Positions 7,644-15,366 of a stretch of 30,684 bases of DNA are shown piece by piece. Numbering within the stretch: the first letter of the stretch is position 1; the number at the start of each line of letters is the position of its first letter. A program made the translations under genes and the position numbers. Source of the DNA: JAGOMX01 sp041738135 (GTDB lineage: Bacteria > Pseudomonadota > Alphaproteobacteria > JAGOMX01); NCBI GenBank assembly GCA_041738135.1, contig JBGSQK010000025.1, positions 1 through 30,684 of the forward strand. Reading direction: 5' to 3'. The notes under the pieces were generated by a model. That model was not told the DNA's origin. It made no database searches and saw only the letters and a list, made by a program, of their open reading frames with translations.

Positions 7644-8294
7644 GTGGACATGGGTCTGAAACCGTTTTATTTCATCCGTCATGGAGAAACCGATTGGAAT
7701 AATAACAACATTTATATGGGCTCTCGCGATATACCCATAAACCAGTACGGTATGAAGCAAGCAGCGTATGCCGCCTCTTTGCTTCGTGGAAAAAATATTC
7801 AAACCATTGTTACTGGCCCCTTGTCACGTGCCGTTACTACCGCAGAAATCGTCGCCAAGAAATTTAATCTAAACCACATAATCATGGATGAGTTTAAGCA
7901 ATGCTGCTGGGGCAGCATGGAAGGCAAGCCTTTGGATAATGGCTCAATGATTCAAAAATGGCTTAAGGGCGAAACACCCCCAGGCGCAGAAACAGCACAA
8001 GAGTTTGACGAACGTGTACTGCGGGGGTTGCATATGGCCCTAGAGCTACAAGGCCCCATCCTCATTGTTTCCCACGGAGGCGTATATAGGTCGCTGCGAA
8101 GAAGCATAGGCATGCCAATAAATATTGTCAGGCATTGTACACCTTATCATCATATGCCCCCAAAAACGTCAGATAAGCCATGGCAAATAAGTATTCTGGA
8201 AGACGGCAAAAATTCAGGAGATAATAAGAATTTGACACAATCAGCGTTTTGCCCTGCAGATTTAACAGGGCAATCCTTGCGAATTGCTAGCTAG
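7644..8294 (+). CDS. Histidine phosphatase family protein (phosphoglycerate-mutase-like)
   Basis: This protein of about 216 residues belongs to the branch-1 histidine phosphatases. The phospho-acceptor motif FIRHGETDWN sits near the N-terminus (His13), PLSRAVTTAEI supplies the conserved Arg, and SHGGVYRSLRR carries the second His (~144). The substrate is unknown: relatives act on phosphoglycerate, alpha-ribazole phosphate or other phosphomonoesters. A start at 7593 is unlikely because it lies in the promoter's TATAAT. AAGGTG (7632-7637) sits 6 bases before GTG 7644 and 12 before ATG 7650, so one of these is the start. The gene stands alone. A small hairpin (8249-8273) lies within its last codons. 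Confidence 0.85.
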   Translation: MDMGLKPFYFIRHGETDWNNNNIYMGSRDIPINQYGMKQAAYAASLLRGKNIQTIVTGPLSRAVTTAEIVAKKFNLNHIIMDEFKQCCWGSMEGKPLDNGSMIQKWLKGETPPGAETAQEFDERVLRGLHMALELQGPILIVSHGGVYRSLRRSIGMPINIVRHCTPYHHMPPKTSDKPWQISILEDGKNSGDNKNLTQSAFCPADLTGQSLRIAS

Positions 8295-8404
8295 CATTGA
8301 AACTTAGGAATGCACCTGAAGTATAATGTGAGACATGAAGATTGAGAAATCTAGAGATACATGGCCCGGACGCTTGCGCTCAGGCCACGACAGGACATTT
8401 GCTA

Positions 8405-9220
8405 TTACATCTTCAACTCCACTTTCAGCCTCTCTATAAGAGCCGCTTTTGCTACAATACCACCGGCTCCCGCCGACCTTTTCACGTTGTTGAGTTGATA
8501 GACAAACGCATACTTATTGTCTCCATTTTCTACCCAACCAATAAACCAGCCTCTCCATAAATCAAGGTCTTTGCTGCCATCTTCTTTATGATGAAGGCCG
8601 GTGCCGGTTTTGCCATAAAGGGTCCATCCCTGCCCTATTGGTCCTAAGCATATGATCTGCTTGGTCAATTGCTGGCTTTTCTCTGAGAAGCCTTTTACTT
8701 CTTGTTTTGCCAGTTTTGTAATAAAAGACAGTTGTTCTAGGGGCGTTATCTTCAGGGACGAACTTAGCCAGCTTTGCGTTAGGCCATTATTCTGACCATG
8801 ATCTCCTGAAAGATCCTTGTTTCCGTAATTCAATAGGTCCACATACATTTGAAATGCTTCTGCCCCAAGCTTCTTAGTGAGTTCTTGCGAGTACCAAACA
8901 CAGCTATATTTCATCCAAGTGGTCGGAGTCTGTGCTTGCTTATGAGTCTCTAAGGTTGCCGACTTTTCATGCTCGGGTTTACATTCCAAAAGGGGTGCAT
9001 TTTCGCTTTCAAGCAGTCCAGAGTGAAAACCCATAAGACTGAGGGGGATTTTAAATGTAGAGCAAGGACTAATGGGTTCATCGGGTGCGCCCTCTGATAC
9101 CAAAGTACGTTGGCTATTTATATGGTACAGCAACAACGTATGATCAGAACATTTCACAGGTACGCAATACCATGCACAAAAAAATGTGGCAATGAGTGAC
9201 GTCTTCAAAAATGTGGGCAT
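8405..9220 (-). CDS. Class D (OXA-type) beta-lactamase
   Basis: This 271-residue periplasmic serine beta-lactamase hydrolyses beta-lactam antibiotics through an acyl-Ser intermediate. A signal peptide covers roughly residues 1-24. The full class D motif set is visible: P-x-S-T-F-K with nucleophile Ser54 and Lys57 (the carboxylated base in the family), S-C-V-W-Y-S at 106-111, Y-G-N at 132-134, the Trp of QSWLSSSLKI (151) that shields the modified Lys, and K-T-G-T-G at 204-208. Length is normal for the family. AAAGGAAG lies 6 bases before the ATG. It could instead be a BlaR-type sensor domain, but no membrane region or zinc peptidase precedes it, so an enzyme is much likelier. No regulator or mobile element adjoins it. 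Confidence 0.9.
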   Translation of the reverse strand: MPTFLKTSLIATFFCAWYCVPVKCSDHTLLLYHINSQRTLVSEGAPDEPISPCSTFKIPLSLMGFHSGLLESENAPLLECKPEHEKSATLETHKQAQTPTTWMKYSCVWYSQELTKKLGAEAFQMYVDLLNYGNKDLSGDHGQNNGLTQSWLSSSLKITPLEQLSFITKLAKQEVKGFSEKSQQLTKQIICLGPIGQGWTLYGKTGTGLHHKEDGSKDLDLWRGWFIGWVENGDNKYAFVYQLNNVKRSAGAGGIVAKAALIERLKVELKM

Positions 9221-9261
9221 GATGGCTTCCTTTAACTAATGAATTGATTCAGGAATTTGAT

Positions 9262-9290
9262 ATCATGCGCTCGAATAAATAGCTAGGCAA
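9262..9290 (-). promoter_or_regulatory. Possible promoter of the class D beta-lactamase gene
   Basis: On the minus strand TTGCCT (9285-9290) and CATGAT (9262-9267) are separated by exactly 17 bases, each matching the consensus at four of six places. The predicted leader would be about 35 bases long. No operator-like dyad is seen. Confidence 0.35.
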
Positions 9291-9307
9291 TTAAGGGGTA
9301 AATGACC

Positions 9308-9655
9308 TCATTCACCCATTAATTTAAACGTCACGGTAATTTTATGATCATTGGAGACCAATGCTTTGAACTGGCAGGTGTGCGGGTCAAGTTGCGTGGC
9401 AAATGTTATGTCTTTGGCATTCATCACGTCTTCGATGGTGAGGTCTAGGGGAACATGGTTTCCCAACGTGTCGGGTAAATAAAACATACCATTTAAATAC
9501 CATTTATGGCCACCCACCTCTAAAATGTGCTCACCCTTGAGCCGCTTTAAATCCTCCACCTTCAACCCAGGACAGCTGTTTTCGGCAGATAATGAAGTCT
9601 CATTGATTATGACGCTCATGAATATTAGAGTTAGCAGTTTTAATGATTTATGCAT
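9308..9655 (-). CDS. Small exported protein of unknown function
   Basis: About 115 residues from the chosen start. I do not recognise a family. The N-terminus is a clear Sec signal peptide (MHKSLKLLTLIFMSVIINET, cleavage probably near SLSA-EN). The mature part has two Cys (in NSCPGLKV and PHTCQFKA) that could form a disulfide, and an alternating, probably beta-rich pattern (HKWYLNGMFYLP, HKITVTFKLMGE). An upstream in-frame ATG at 9691 would add 12 polar residues in front of the signal peptide. ATG 9655 has GGGGGT just upstream and is preferred. It is divergent from the larger exported protein gene next door. Confidence 0.6.
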   Translation of the reverse strand: MHKSLKLLTLIFMSVIINETSLSAENSCPGLKVEDLKRLKGEHILEVGGHKWYLNGMFYLPDTLGNHVPLDLTIEDVMNAKDITFATQLDPHTCQFKALVSNDHKITVTFKLMGE

Positions 9656-9798
9656 TTTACCCCCATGCTTCATAGTCATTATAGCATACATGATTTTCAG
9701 TTACACTTTAATATGACTAATGGTATCAGTAACCTGCCTAAGTTCATTTGCCTATGCTTTTTTCTTGTGAGATGATTAAAATAAAAGGGAGGCTGATC

Positions 9799-11325
9799 AT
9801 GAAACATTTTCTTTCCATCCTCACAATATTAGCTTTTGAACCCTGCTTTGCTAGCAATAACTCCATGCCATATGACCAGCAGCCCAAAAGAACCTGGGTC
9901 AAGGAGGCTCAAGAAGAGTTTAAACTATCTGGCATAGAAATCCAAAGCCTTCGCTCATTAATAAAGACGCCTCAAGATTGGGAAAAATTTAAAGAAGAGA
10001 ATCTGATAGTCAGCCTCACATGGCATACCCGAAGAGATGCAGAAATCGCGATCAAAGAGCAGCAGCAACTTATTCAAACAGAAATCGATGATTGCTTACA
10101 AAATTGCAGCAGACTTCGGGTATTGGATGAGGTTTTGTTTGAGGACTCTGCCAAGCACCCATCTGGCCTTAATTTTGAGAACTTCGAAAACGCCGTTAGT
10201 ACTGTAGTCAATTCTCAAATGACCGTGGACCTGAATGTGTCCGAGCTAGTAAACGAGATCTATGTGCTGCCTTTTTCTAAACTGAGCAGCGAACGCACTT
10301 GGCGGGCAAAAATTGCTTATAGCGTAAAGCAATTCAGAGACAATCTGCCCACAACCATGCTTAAAATGTTACGACTGGAAGATAAGTACACTGGATTGGC
10401 TAGATTAACTTTGAATGAATTAGCAGCAGGTCTCATATCGGAAGGGCTTTCAGGTCCTTACTTGATGAGATGCGACAGTGTCTGGGAAAAGTATTCCGCG
10501 AGAATGCTTAAGTTTAAGGATCGTTGTCAGTTCTTATTTCGCATGGAAAATGAACTGGTGCGGTGGCTTTATAATGCCAATGTGACGGGCAGCGGCATCA
10601 ACTTTGAAGAGTACAAGCAATTGACCATCTATTGGGAAGAAAAAATAAACAAGGAACAGTTTGCAAGCCAATTGCTTCAAACCTTTTGGCTCGCGCAAAA
10701 GGCCCTAATGCGTGAGCTATATTTGAAGGGTTTCATGCCTGAAGATTTTACTCAAATGCTCCAGGGCGAAACAACTCCACAAGACATATCGTGGCTCAAC
10801 ATTCTTGCAATCACAAGAAATTACATGTCCCGAGGTCAACGAAATGGCACCTATAGTTTCCACCACCCCGATCACATCAAAATGGCCATACAAGGGTGCC
10901 TCAACATTTATTTTCCGGCAAGATTTCAAGACGAAGCAGACCGACTTTTTCAAGATCTTTCAGAAGAGGAAGAACAACCTATCGCTTTGCTAAAGACACC
11001 TTCCAAGCATGATGATGAGGAATTAAAACCTGAGTTTATTATTGCTATGAGAACGATGATGGTTAAACTCACGGACAGATGCTTGGAAGTCAAAGAGCTG
11101 ATGGGGCAGGAAAGTGCAAGTCTGCTAGCAAACCTGATTAGCGTTGAGCAAGTGCTTGGGGATACTCTACTGCGATGTTATAAAGAGGACAATGATAATT
11201 ACCTCAAAAACGTTGATGAGGAAGACAAGGAACTTTATTTTCAAGTGCTGGATGTGATGGAGACCTATTTGCCTATGTTTTCCAAATATTTGCTCAAGCT
11301 AGAGGATAAGTTGCATGTTAAGTAA
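9799..11325 (+). CDS. Exported protein of unknown function (~508 aa)
   Basis: No known domain recognised. It starts with a Sec signal peptide (MKHFLSILTILAFEPCFA, cleaved near ASN). The mature protein is polar, Glu/Lys-rich and appears mostly helical, with stretches such as EAQEEFKLSGIEIQSLRSLI and MVKLTDRCLEVKELMGQES. There are no membrane segments or repeats. ATG 9799 has a strong GGGAGG six bases upstream, while an earlier in-frame ATG (9748) would bury the signal peptide. The tag gene follows 21 bases after its stop and may share its message. A secreted effector or periplasmic protein is possible but unproven. Confidence 0.65.
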   Translation: MKHFLSILTILAFEPCFASNNSMPYDQQPKRTWVKEAQEEFKLSGIEIQSLRSLIKTPQDWEKFKEENLIVSLTWHTRRDAEIAIKEQQQLIQTEIDDCLQNCSRLRVLDEVLFEDSAKHPSGLNFENFENAVSTVVNSQMTVDLNVSELVNEIYVLPFSKLSSERTWRAKIAYSVKQFRDNLPTTMLKMLRLEDKYTGLARLTLNELAAGLISEGLSGPYLMRCDSVWEKYSARMLKFKDRCQFLFRMENELVRWLYNANVTGSGINFEEYKQLTIYWEEKINKEQFASQLLQTFWLAQKALMRELYLKGFMPEDFTQMLQGETTPQDISWLNILAITRNYMSRGQRNGTYSFHHPDHIKMAIQGCLNIYFPARFQDEADRLFQDLSEEEEQPIALLKTPSKHDDEELKPEFIIAMRTMMVKLTDRCLEVKELMGQESASLLANLISVEQVLGDTLLRCYKEDNDNYLKNVDEEDKELYFQVLDVMETYLPMFSKYLLKLEDKLHVK

Positions 11326-11346
11326 GTTAAGAAAGAAGAAAAACCC

Positions 11347-11925
11347 ATGACCATAGTAGGCACAGACGGAAAACATCGCTGCTTCGGCGGACAACCGGGC
11401 AAGGAGCTTTATGCCCGATATCATGATGAAGAATGGGGGCGGCCTTTTCATGAGGATCGGCATTTGTTTGAGATGTTGGTGCTGGAGGGCGCACAGGCTG
11501 GGTTGAGCTGGGAGACTATTTTGAAAAGGCGTCAGGGTTATGTGGAGGCTTTTCATGACTTTGATGTGGCACGTGTGGCGGCCATGACCGATGAGGAGTT
11601 GGTGGATTTGATGGAAAACCCCGCCATCATCAGAAATCGTCTGAAGATTCATAGTGCACGTAAAAATGCACGGGTGTTTATGCAGATTCAAACAGAGTTT
11701 GGGTCTTTTGATGCTTATTTGTGGGGATTTGTGAACCATGAGCCCATTGTAAATCAATGGCAACAGTTCAAGGAAGTGCCTACATCAACACCTGAAAGCG
11801 ATGCTCTGTCTAAAGATCTTAAAAAACGGGGCATGTCGTTTGTGGGCACGACCATAATGTATGCCTATATGCAGGCGGTGGGGCTTGTGAATGATCATCT
11901 GGAAGGCTGCTGGCTAAATAAGTAG
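11347..11925 (+). CDS. tag: DNA-3-methyladenine glycosylase I
   Basis: This 192-residue base-excision repair enzyme removes 3-methyladenine from alkylated DNA. Family signatures are RCFGG at the N-terminus, YHDEEWGRPFHED, LEGAQAGLSWETILKRR (carrying the conserved active-site Glu and the base-stacking Trp), SDALSKDLKKRGMSFVGTTI and GLVNDHLEGCW at the end. The zinc ligands known for E. coli Tag are all present: Cys12, His26, His184 and Cys188. Length matches the family (187 in E. coli). It is 21 bases downstream of an exported-protein gene in the same direction. A second alkylation-repair gene (ogt) lies elsewhere in the window. Confidence 0.96.
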   Translation: MTIVGTDGKHRCFGGQPGKELYARYHDEEWGRPFHEDRHLFEMLVLEGAQAGLSWETILKRRQGYVEAFHDFDVARVAAMTDEELVDLMENPAIIRNRLKIHSARKNARVFMQIQTEFGSFDAYLWGFVNHEPIVNQWQQFKEVPTSTPESDALSKDLKKRGMSFVGTTIMYAYMQAVGLVNDHLEGCWLNK

Positions 11926-11992
11926 AGGTAGCATTAAATTAATCTTCTTGGTTTATAATAACGTTAGATGAAAACTAATTAGGATGCACCCT

Positions 11993-12928
11993 ATGTTAGA
12001 AGACGCAAAACTTTTAGCCTCAGGCTTGGAATTTCCAGAAGGTCCAATCGCAATGCCCGACGGCAGTGTGATCCTTGTGGAGATTAAACGTCGCACCCTT
12101 ACTAGAGTTTCTGCAGATGGCGAAGTAAGCATCATAGCCGATTGCGGGGGAGGCCCCAATGGGGCAGCCATTGGGCCTGATGGTCGTGTCTACATTTGCA
12201 ACGACGGCGGCTTTTCATGGGTGCACCCTATGCCTGGTCTTACCTTCCCTGGCAACCCATCACAACCTGATGATTATGTGGGTGGCAGCATCCAAGTGGT
12301 GGATCTTAAAACGGGTGCTATTGAGACACTTTTCACAGAATGCGACGGAAATCCTTTAAGAGGGCCAAATGATATTGTCTTTGATAAGCATGGTAATTTC
12401 TGGTTTACAGATTTTGGTAAATCGCGAGAACGTGAAGAAGACAGAGGCTTTATTTACTATGCGTCACCAGATGGCAAGATGATTCGTGAGATGATTAAGT
12501 GCAGTTGTCCGCCTAATGGGATTGGGCTTTCTCCTGATGGGAACACGCTTTATTATGCGGAAACAATGTCGGCAAGAATATTTGGAAGAAAAATTGTTGG
12601 ACCAGGTGAATTAGCCCCTGCAACTATTTTCGATCCAGGATTCTTAGCGGGTTTTTCTAACCTCAGATACTTCGACTCACTGGCTGTTGATGGAGATGGT
12701 AATGTTTGTGTGGCAACAATCGGGGCGATGAATAACGGCATCACCGTTGTTTCTACTGACGGCTCCAAGAAAGAACTTCTACGATTGCCCACAGAGTTTC
12801 AAGACATCTGCACCACCAACATCTGTTTCGGCGGACCAGACTTCAGAACCGCATTCATAACTTGCTCAAGCACGGGACGTCTTGTTTCCTGCAAGTGGCC
12901 GTATCCGGGACTGAAGTTGAATTACTAA
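11993..12928 (+). CDS. SMP-30/gluconolactonase/LRE family protein
   Basis: This 311-residue six-bladed beta-propeller probably hydrolyses a sugar lactone or related ester using one divalent metal. Family features are LEFPEGPIAMPDGSV with the metal-binding Glu, GGGPNGAAIGPDGRVYICNDGG, GPNDIVFDKHGNFWFTDFG with the metal-binding Asn, PNGIGLSPDGNTLYYAET, and SLAVDGDGNVCVATIG with the metal-binding Asp. No signal peptide, so it is cytoplasmic. Two ATGs are possible (11984, 11993). The AGGA ribosome site overlaps or abuts the first and is 8 bases from the second, which is therefore chosen. The gene is convergent with the CsaA-like gene, only 20 bases between stops and no terminator seen. The substrate is not predictable. 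Confidence 0.88.
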   Translation: MLEDAKLLASGLEFPEGPIAMPDGSVILVEIKRRTLTRVSADGEVSIIADCGGGPNGAAIGPDGRVYICNDGGFSWVHPMPGLTFPGNPSQPDDYVGGSIQVVDLKTGAIETLFTECDGNPLRGPNDIVFDKHGNFWFTDFGKSREREEDRGFIYYASPDGKMIREMIKCSCPPNGIGLSPDGNTLYYAETMSARIFGRKIVGPGELAPATIFDPGFLAGFSNLRYFDSLAVDGDGNVCVATIGAMNNGITVVSTDGSKKELLRLPTEFQDICTTNICFGGPDFRTAFITCSSTGRLVSCKWPYPGLKLNY

Positions 12929-12948
12929 CAATCCCGGGGCATGGGGAC

Positions 12949-13287
12949 CTAGTGTAGCTTTTGTCCATTGGGTACTTTGGGATCAACGCTTGCAAGGCAG
13001 ATGGCGCCACTTTCATCTGAAAACCCCACCAGCAGAAACTGTGATAAGAACCCAGCGATGTTCTTCTCGCCTAAGTTCACGCAGCCCACTATTTGGCGCC
13101 CTGTCAATGTTTCTGGGGTATAATGTACAGTGACCTGCGCAGACGTTTGCAACACCCCAATCTCTGGCCCAAAATCCGCCCAAACCTTATAAGCTGGTTT
13201 CTTGGCCCGGGGAAATTCCTCAACCTTTACGATCGTTCCTGAGAGCAACTTTACTTGTTCAAAATCATCATATGTGATCATAGTCAT
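12949..13287 (-). CDS. csaA: CsaA-like tRNA-binding domain protein
   Basis: This 112-residue single-domain protein has the OB-fold tRNA-binding domain seen in CsaA and in MetRS C-termini. It shows DFEQVKLLSGTIVKVEEFPRA, the CsaA hallmark KPAYKVWADFGPEIG, TSAQVTVHYTPETLTGRQIVG and CVNLGEKNIAGFLSQFLLVG, and ends PNGQKLH. CsaA proteins bind RNA and have been described as export-related chaperones; the role here is inferred only from family. An AAGGT ribosome site lies 7 bases before the ATG. It is downstream of the GyrI-like gene by 51 bases and likely shares its promoter. Confidence 0.9.
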   Translation of the reverse strand: MTMITYDDFEQVKLLSGTIVKVEEFPRAKKPAYKVWADFGPEIGVLQTSAQVTVHYTPETLTGRQIVGCVNLGEKNIAGFLSQFLLVGFSDESGAICLASVDPKVPNGQKLH

Positions 13288-13338
13288 TTCAACACCTTAA
13301 CCTTTCAACGAAGCTTAGCACAGTTCGAAATCAGCCGT

Positions 13339-13830
13339 CTATTTTTTGATACCTATATAAATATCAAGAATGGTATTTGTGGGATCAGCGGCTCTTTCAT
13401 CATAGATCTCAAAGTCCGCATGGAAAAGCCTCTCTCCACCCAACTTCTCAGTACCCCCTTGCCAGATATGCCACCACATATTCTTAACCACGTCAGGCAT
13501 GGGTCCTGGATCGCTAGTGAATTTAACGTATGTTTGTGGTTTAATTGTGTGCTTGGCATAGCCATCTGGAATACCGTCAAAGTCTGTCACTTCTTCCCCC
13601 ACCAGAAAAGTGTACTCACCTTTGTGGTCGCTTTCATAATCATAGTACGCACAAAACATCCGCCCCGGATTATTTCTATGGGGAATTTGCTCGGCAACCG
13701 AATCTATAAAATAACGTTGTATGAGCCCCGGTATTTTTCCGCCCTCAGGACTCCATTCAATATCATTGGATGTTCTTACGGTAATTCCAACCAATTTTAT
13801 TTCAGGCAATTGTGTAATGATTTTTTGCAT
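13339..13830 (-). CDS. GyrI-like small-molecule-binding (effector-binding) domain protein
   Basis: This 163-residue stand-alone GyrI-like/AraC effector-binding domain resembles the ligand-binding half of BmrR and Rob, and E. coli SbmC/GyrI. Visible features are the opening LPEIKLVGITVRTSN, GKIPGLIQRYF, a central YYDYESDHKGEYTFLVGEEV strand pair, and the closing DFEIYDERAADPTNTILDIYIGIKK typical of the fold. There is no DNA-binding domain, so it is not itself a regulator. Family members sequester or hydrolyse toxic small molecules. GGGAG lies 7 bases before ATG. Its promoter overlaps a 19-bp dyad, suggesting control by a regulator encoded elsewhere. First gene of a pair with the CsaA-like gene. 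Confidence 0.82.
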   Translation of the reverse strand: MQKIITQLPEIKLVGITVRTSNDIEWSPEGGKIPGLIQRYFIDSVAEQIPHRNNPGRMFCAYYDYESDHKGEYTFLVGEEVTDFDGIPDGYAKHTIKPQTYVKFTSDPGPMPDVVKNMWWHIWQGGTEKLGGERLFHADFEIYDERAADPTNTILDIYIGIKK

Positions 13831-13850
13831 CGTTCAGACTCCCTTCATAT

Positions 13851-13885
13851 GTGAGTAATCTAGACTCACCTCGCTCTAAAGACAA
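13851..13885 (-). promoter_or_regulatory. Promoter with an overlapping 19-bp dyad, upstream of the GyrI-like/CsaA-like operon
   Basis: On the minus strand TTGTCT (13880-13885) and TAGATT (13857-13862) lie 17 bases apart, each four of six to consensus. The -10 sits in the centre of an inverted repeat, GTGAGT-7-ACTCAC (13851-13869). The repeat overlaps the RNA polymerase site, so it is a likely operator. The end of the promoter is about 20 bases before the GyrI-like ATG. Confidence 0.5.
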
Positions 13886-14149
13886 GGGAGGTTTTTCGCG
13901 GAGAATTAAGTCCAATTTAAACAAAAATCATATGCGCTTCCTTGGCACGCGGAAGCTATCACTGACTTCTAGAAAGAATTAATTCTATAATTAGAGCACA
14001 ACATTAAATATTATACGCATTAAAACTTATTTGTATAAATGTAGTAATTTAGCCTTTAATTAACTATTTATTATCTAGTTTATTGTTATGATTAATGTGC
14101 ATGCATAGTGCATAAAAATGTTTATGAGGATGAAAAGGAGTTATCAGTC
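13886..14149. other. A+T-rich non-coding stretch
   Basis: The whole gap between the GyrI-like and the small exported protein gene is 319 bases. Besides the promoters described, it holds a short GCTTCC/GGAAGC dyad (13936-13956) and a 12-base palindrome AGAATTAATTCT (13975-13986). No convincing gene or RNA is seen. Confidence 0.4.
14084..14092 (+). promoter_or_regulatory. Extended -10 promoter element of the small exported protein gene
   Basis: TGTTATGAT fits the extended -10 form TGn-TATGAT. No good -35 lies upstream, which an extended -10 can tolerate. Transcription would begin near 14099, leaving a ~50-base leader before the ATG at 14150. Confidence 0.4.
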
Positions 14150-14542
14150 ATGATTAAATTAAGAATACTATTAGCCCTACCTATTGCGGCTAGTTTAATT
14201 TCGGCGTCACACGCCACTGAACAAGCTGACGAAGGAGCGAGAGGAAGGCCTAATGTGTCGATGGTTTTCGACCCAACTCTGGTTGATCAAAGTGTTACAT
14301 CTAAAAATGCCGAAAATCATCTTGATAATCTGGCAGTCGCTTTAATGGAAGGTCGTGAAGATCTCCTGGCAGAGCTGGACAGTAAGGATAATAAAATGGA
14401 TAAAAAAGAGATTGAAGCTGCCAAAAATTATGCTGCGACTATGAATAATTACGAGAAGGCTGCTTTAAAGGCGGCTCTGAAAGAGAGAAAGAATCAATAT
14501 GCCTTAAAGCAAGTGCTTCAAATTCTGCAAGGCAAGATTTAG
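14150..14542 (+). CDS. Small exported helical protein of unknown function (130 aa)
   Basis: I do not recognise a family. A Sec signal peptide (MIKLRILLALPIAASLISAS, cleavage near HA-TE) precedes a ~108-residue mature protein, helical and strongly charged. LDSKDNKMDKKEIEAAK resembles an EF-hand loop one residue short of canonical (the Glu is at place 11, not 12), so calcium binding is doubtful. The Lys/Ala-rich C-terminus (YEKAALKAALKERKNQYALK) is amphipathic. An AAGGAG ribosome site lies 11 bases before ATG 14150; an upstream in-frame ATG at 14108 lacks one and would displace the signal peptide. Confidence 0.65.
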   Translation: MIKLRILLALPIAASLISASHATEQADEGARGRPNVSMVFDPTLVDQSVTSKNAENHLDNLAVALMEGREDLLAELDSKDNKMDKKEIEAAKNYAATMNNYEKAALKAALKERKNQYALKQVLQILQGKI

Positions 14543-14554
14543 TTGTATTTTTAT

Positions 14555-14595
14555 AAGCACACAAACAACACATTTTGGGTTTTGTTTGTGTGCTT
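14555..14595. terminator. 13-bp stem-loop after the small exported protein gene
   Basis: Arms AAGCACACAAACA and TGTTTGTGTGCTT pair perfectly around a 15-base loop, 12 bases after the stop codon. There is no T run after the stem on the plus strand, so termination may be inefficient or the hairpin may protect the message 3' end. Confidence 0.5.
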
Positions 14596-14889
14596 AGGTT
14601 AACTTCAGTTTGGATATTCTCTTGATCCTGCGGAGGTTAGACAGGCTATAGTTTGAGAGATCGGTGGACGCTTGTTGCGTCCACCGATCTCAGGCTGTGG
14701 AACTTCATCATCACGTCATTCAATTCGAGGTTTTCAGGACAGAGTAGCTGTATACCTTATATTTTTATGGCCTATATTATAAATAGAGTTTATAAGAGTA
14801 ACTATGTTATTAGCTTTCTCGCATAGGTTTTTGTGATTCTAAAAGTGATCACAAATTTATGATCAACTGACGTAGACAAAGGAAACAAA
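14596..14889. repeat. Non-coding stretch with a perfect 15-bp hairpin (14657-14691)
   Basis: The gap from the small exported gene to dut is 347 bases and has no gene. Within it the arms at 14657-14671 and 14677-14691 (GAGATCGGTGGACGC and its complement) pair perfectly around TTGTT, far more G+C-rich than the surroundings. No T run follows. It does not match tmRNA, 6S, RNase P or SRP RNA signatures I know. It could be part of an unannotated small RNA, a protein-binding dyad or a degenerate mobile-element end. The 120 bases before dut are A+T-rich and presumably carry its promoter. Confidence 0.5.
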
Positions 14890-15357
14890 ATGACTCCAAT
14901 AGCGATTAACGTTTTTCAAATGGAACATGCACAAGGTTTACCTTTGCCGGCCTATGCCACTAAAGGCAGCTCGGGTTTGGACTTGACAGCGGCTATTGAT
15001 GAGGATGTTTGTATAAAACCAGGCTTCCGGGCTATTGTCCCCACAGGACTTACCATTGCTTTGCCAGAGCAGTTTGAAGCACAAATTCGGCCTCGTTCTG
15101 GGCTTGCGGCTAAGAATGGGGTGACGGTGTTGAATACGCCGGGAACCATTGATGACGATTATCGTGGCGAAATTAAAATCATTTTGATAAATTTAGGTCA
15201 GGACGATTTTATTGTTTCTCGCGGGATGCGTATTGCACAGATGGTGATTGCACCCGTGACGAAGGCAGAGCTTGTGGTTCAAGTGCAGCCGCTTAACGAT
15301 GATACGGAACGTGCTGCAGGCGGATTTGGGTCTACTGGGCTATTTTCCAAAGGGTAA
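14890..15357 (+). CDS. dut: Deoxyuridine 5'-triphosphate nucleotidohydrolase (dUTPase)
   Basis: This 155-residue enzyme hydrolyses dUTP to dUMP and pyrophosphate, keeping uracil out of DNA and feeding dTMP synthesis. It acts as a trimer. All five dUTPase motifs are seen: GSSGLDLTA, IRPRSGLAAKNGV, NTPGTIDDDYRGEI (with the catalytic Asp), RGMRIAQMVI and RAAGGFGSTG at the flexible C-terminus. Length is standard. AAAGGAAA precedes the ATG by a few bases. parE begins 9 bases after its stop, with the parE ribosome site inside the dut end, so the two are co-transcribed. Confidence 0.97.
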   Translation: MTPIAINVFQMEHAQGLPLPAYATKGSSGLDLTAAIDEDVCIKPGFRAIVPTGLTIALPEQFEAQIRPRSGLAAKNGVTVLNTPGTIDDDYRGEIKIILINLGQDDFIVSRGMRIAQMVIAPVTKAELVVQVQPLNDDTERAAGGFGSTGLFSKG

Positions 15358-15366
15358 TCTAAAAGT

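Noticed and set aside
12929..12948. Terminator between the SMP-30 and CsaA-like genes
   Set aside because: The 20-base gap has no paired stem followed by a T run.
14555..14700. tmRNA, 6S or SRP RNA gene in the gap before dut
   Set aside because: The hairpins are clear, but none of the conserved sequence blocks of these RNAs is visible.
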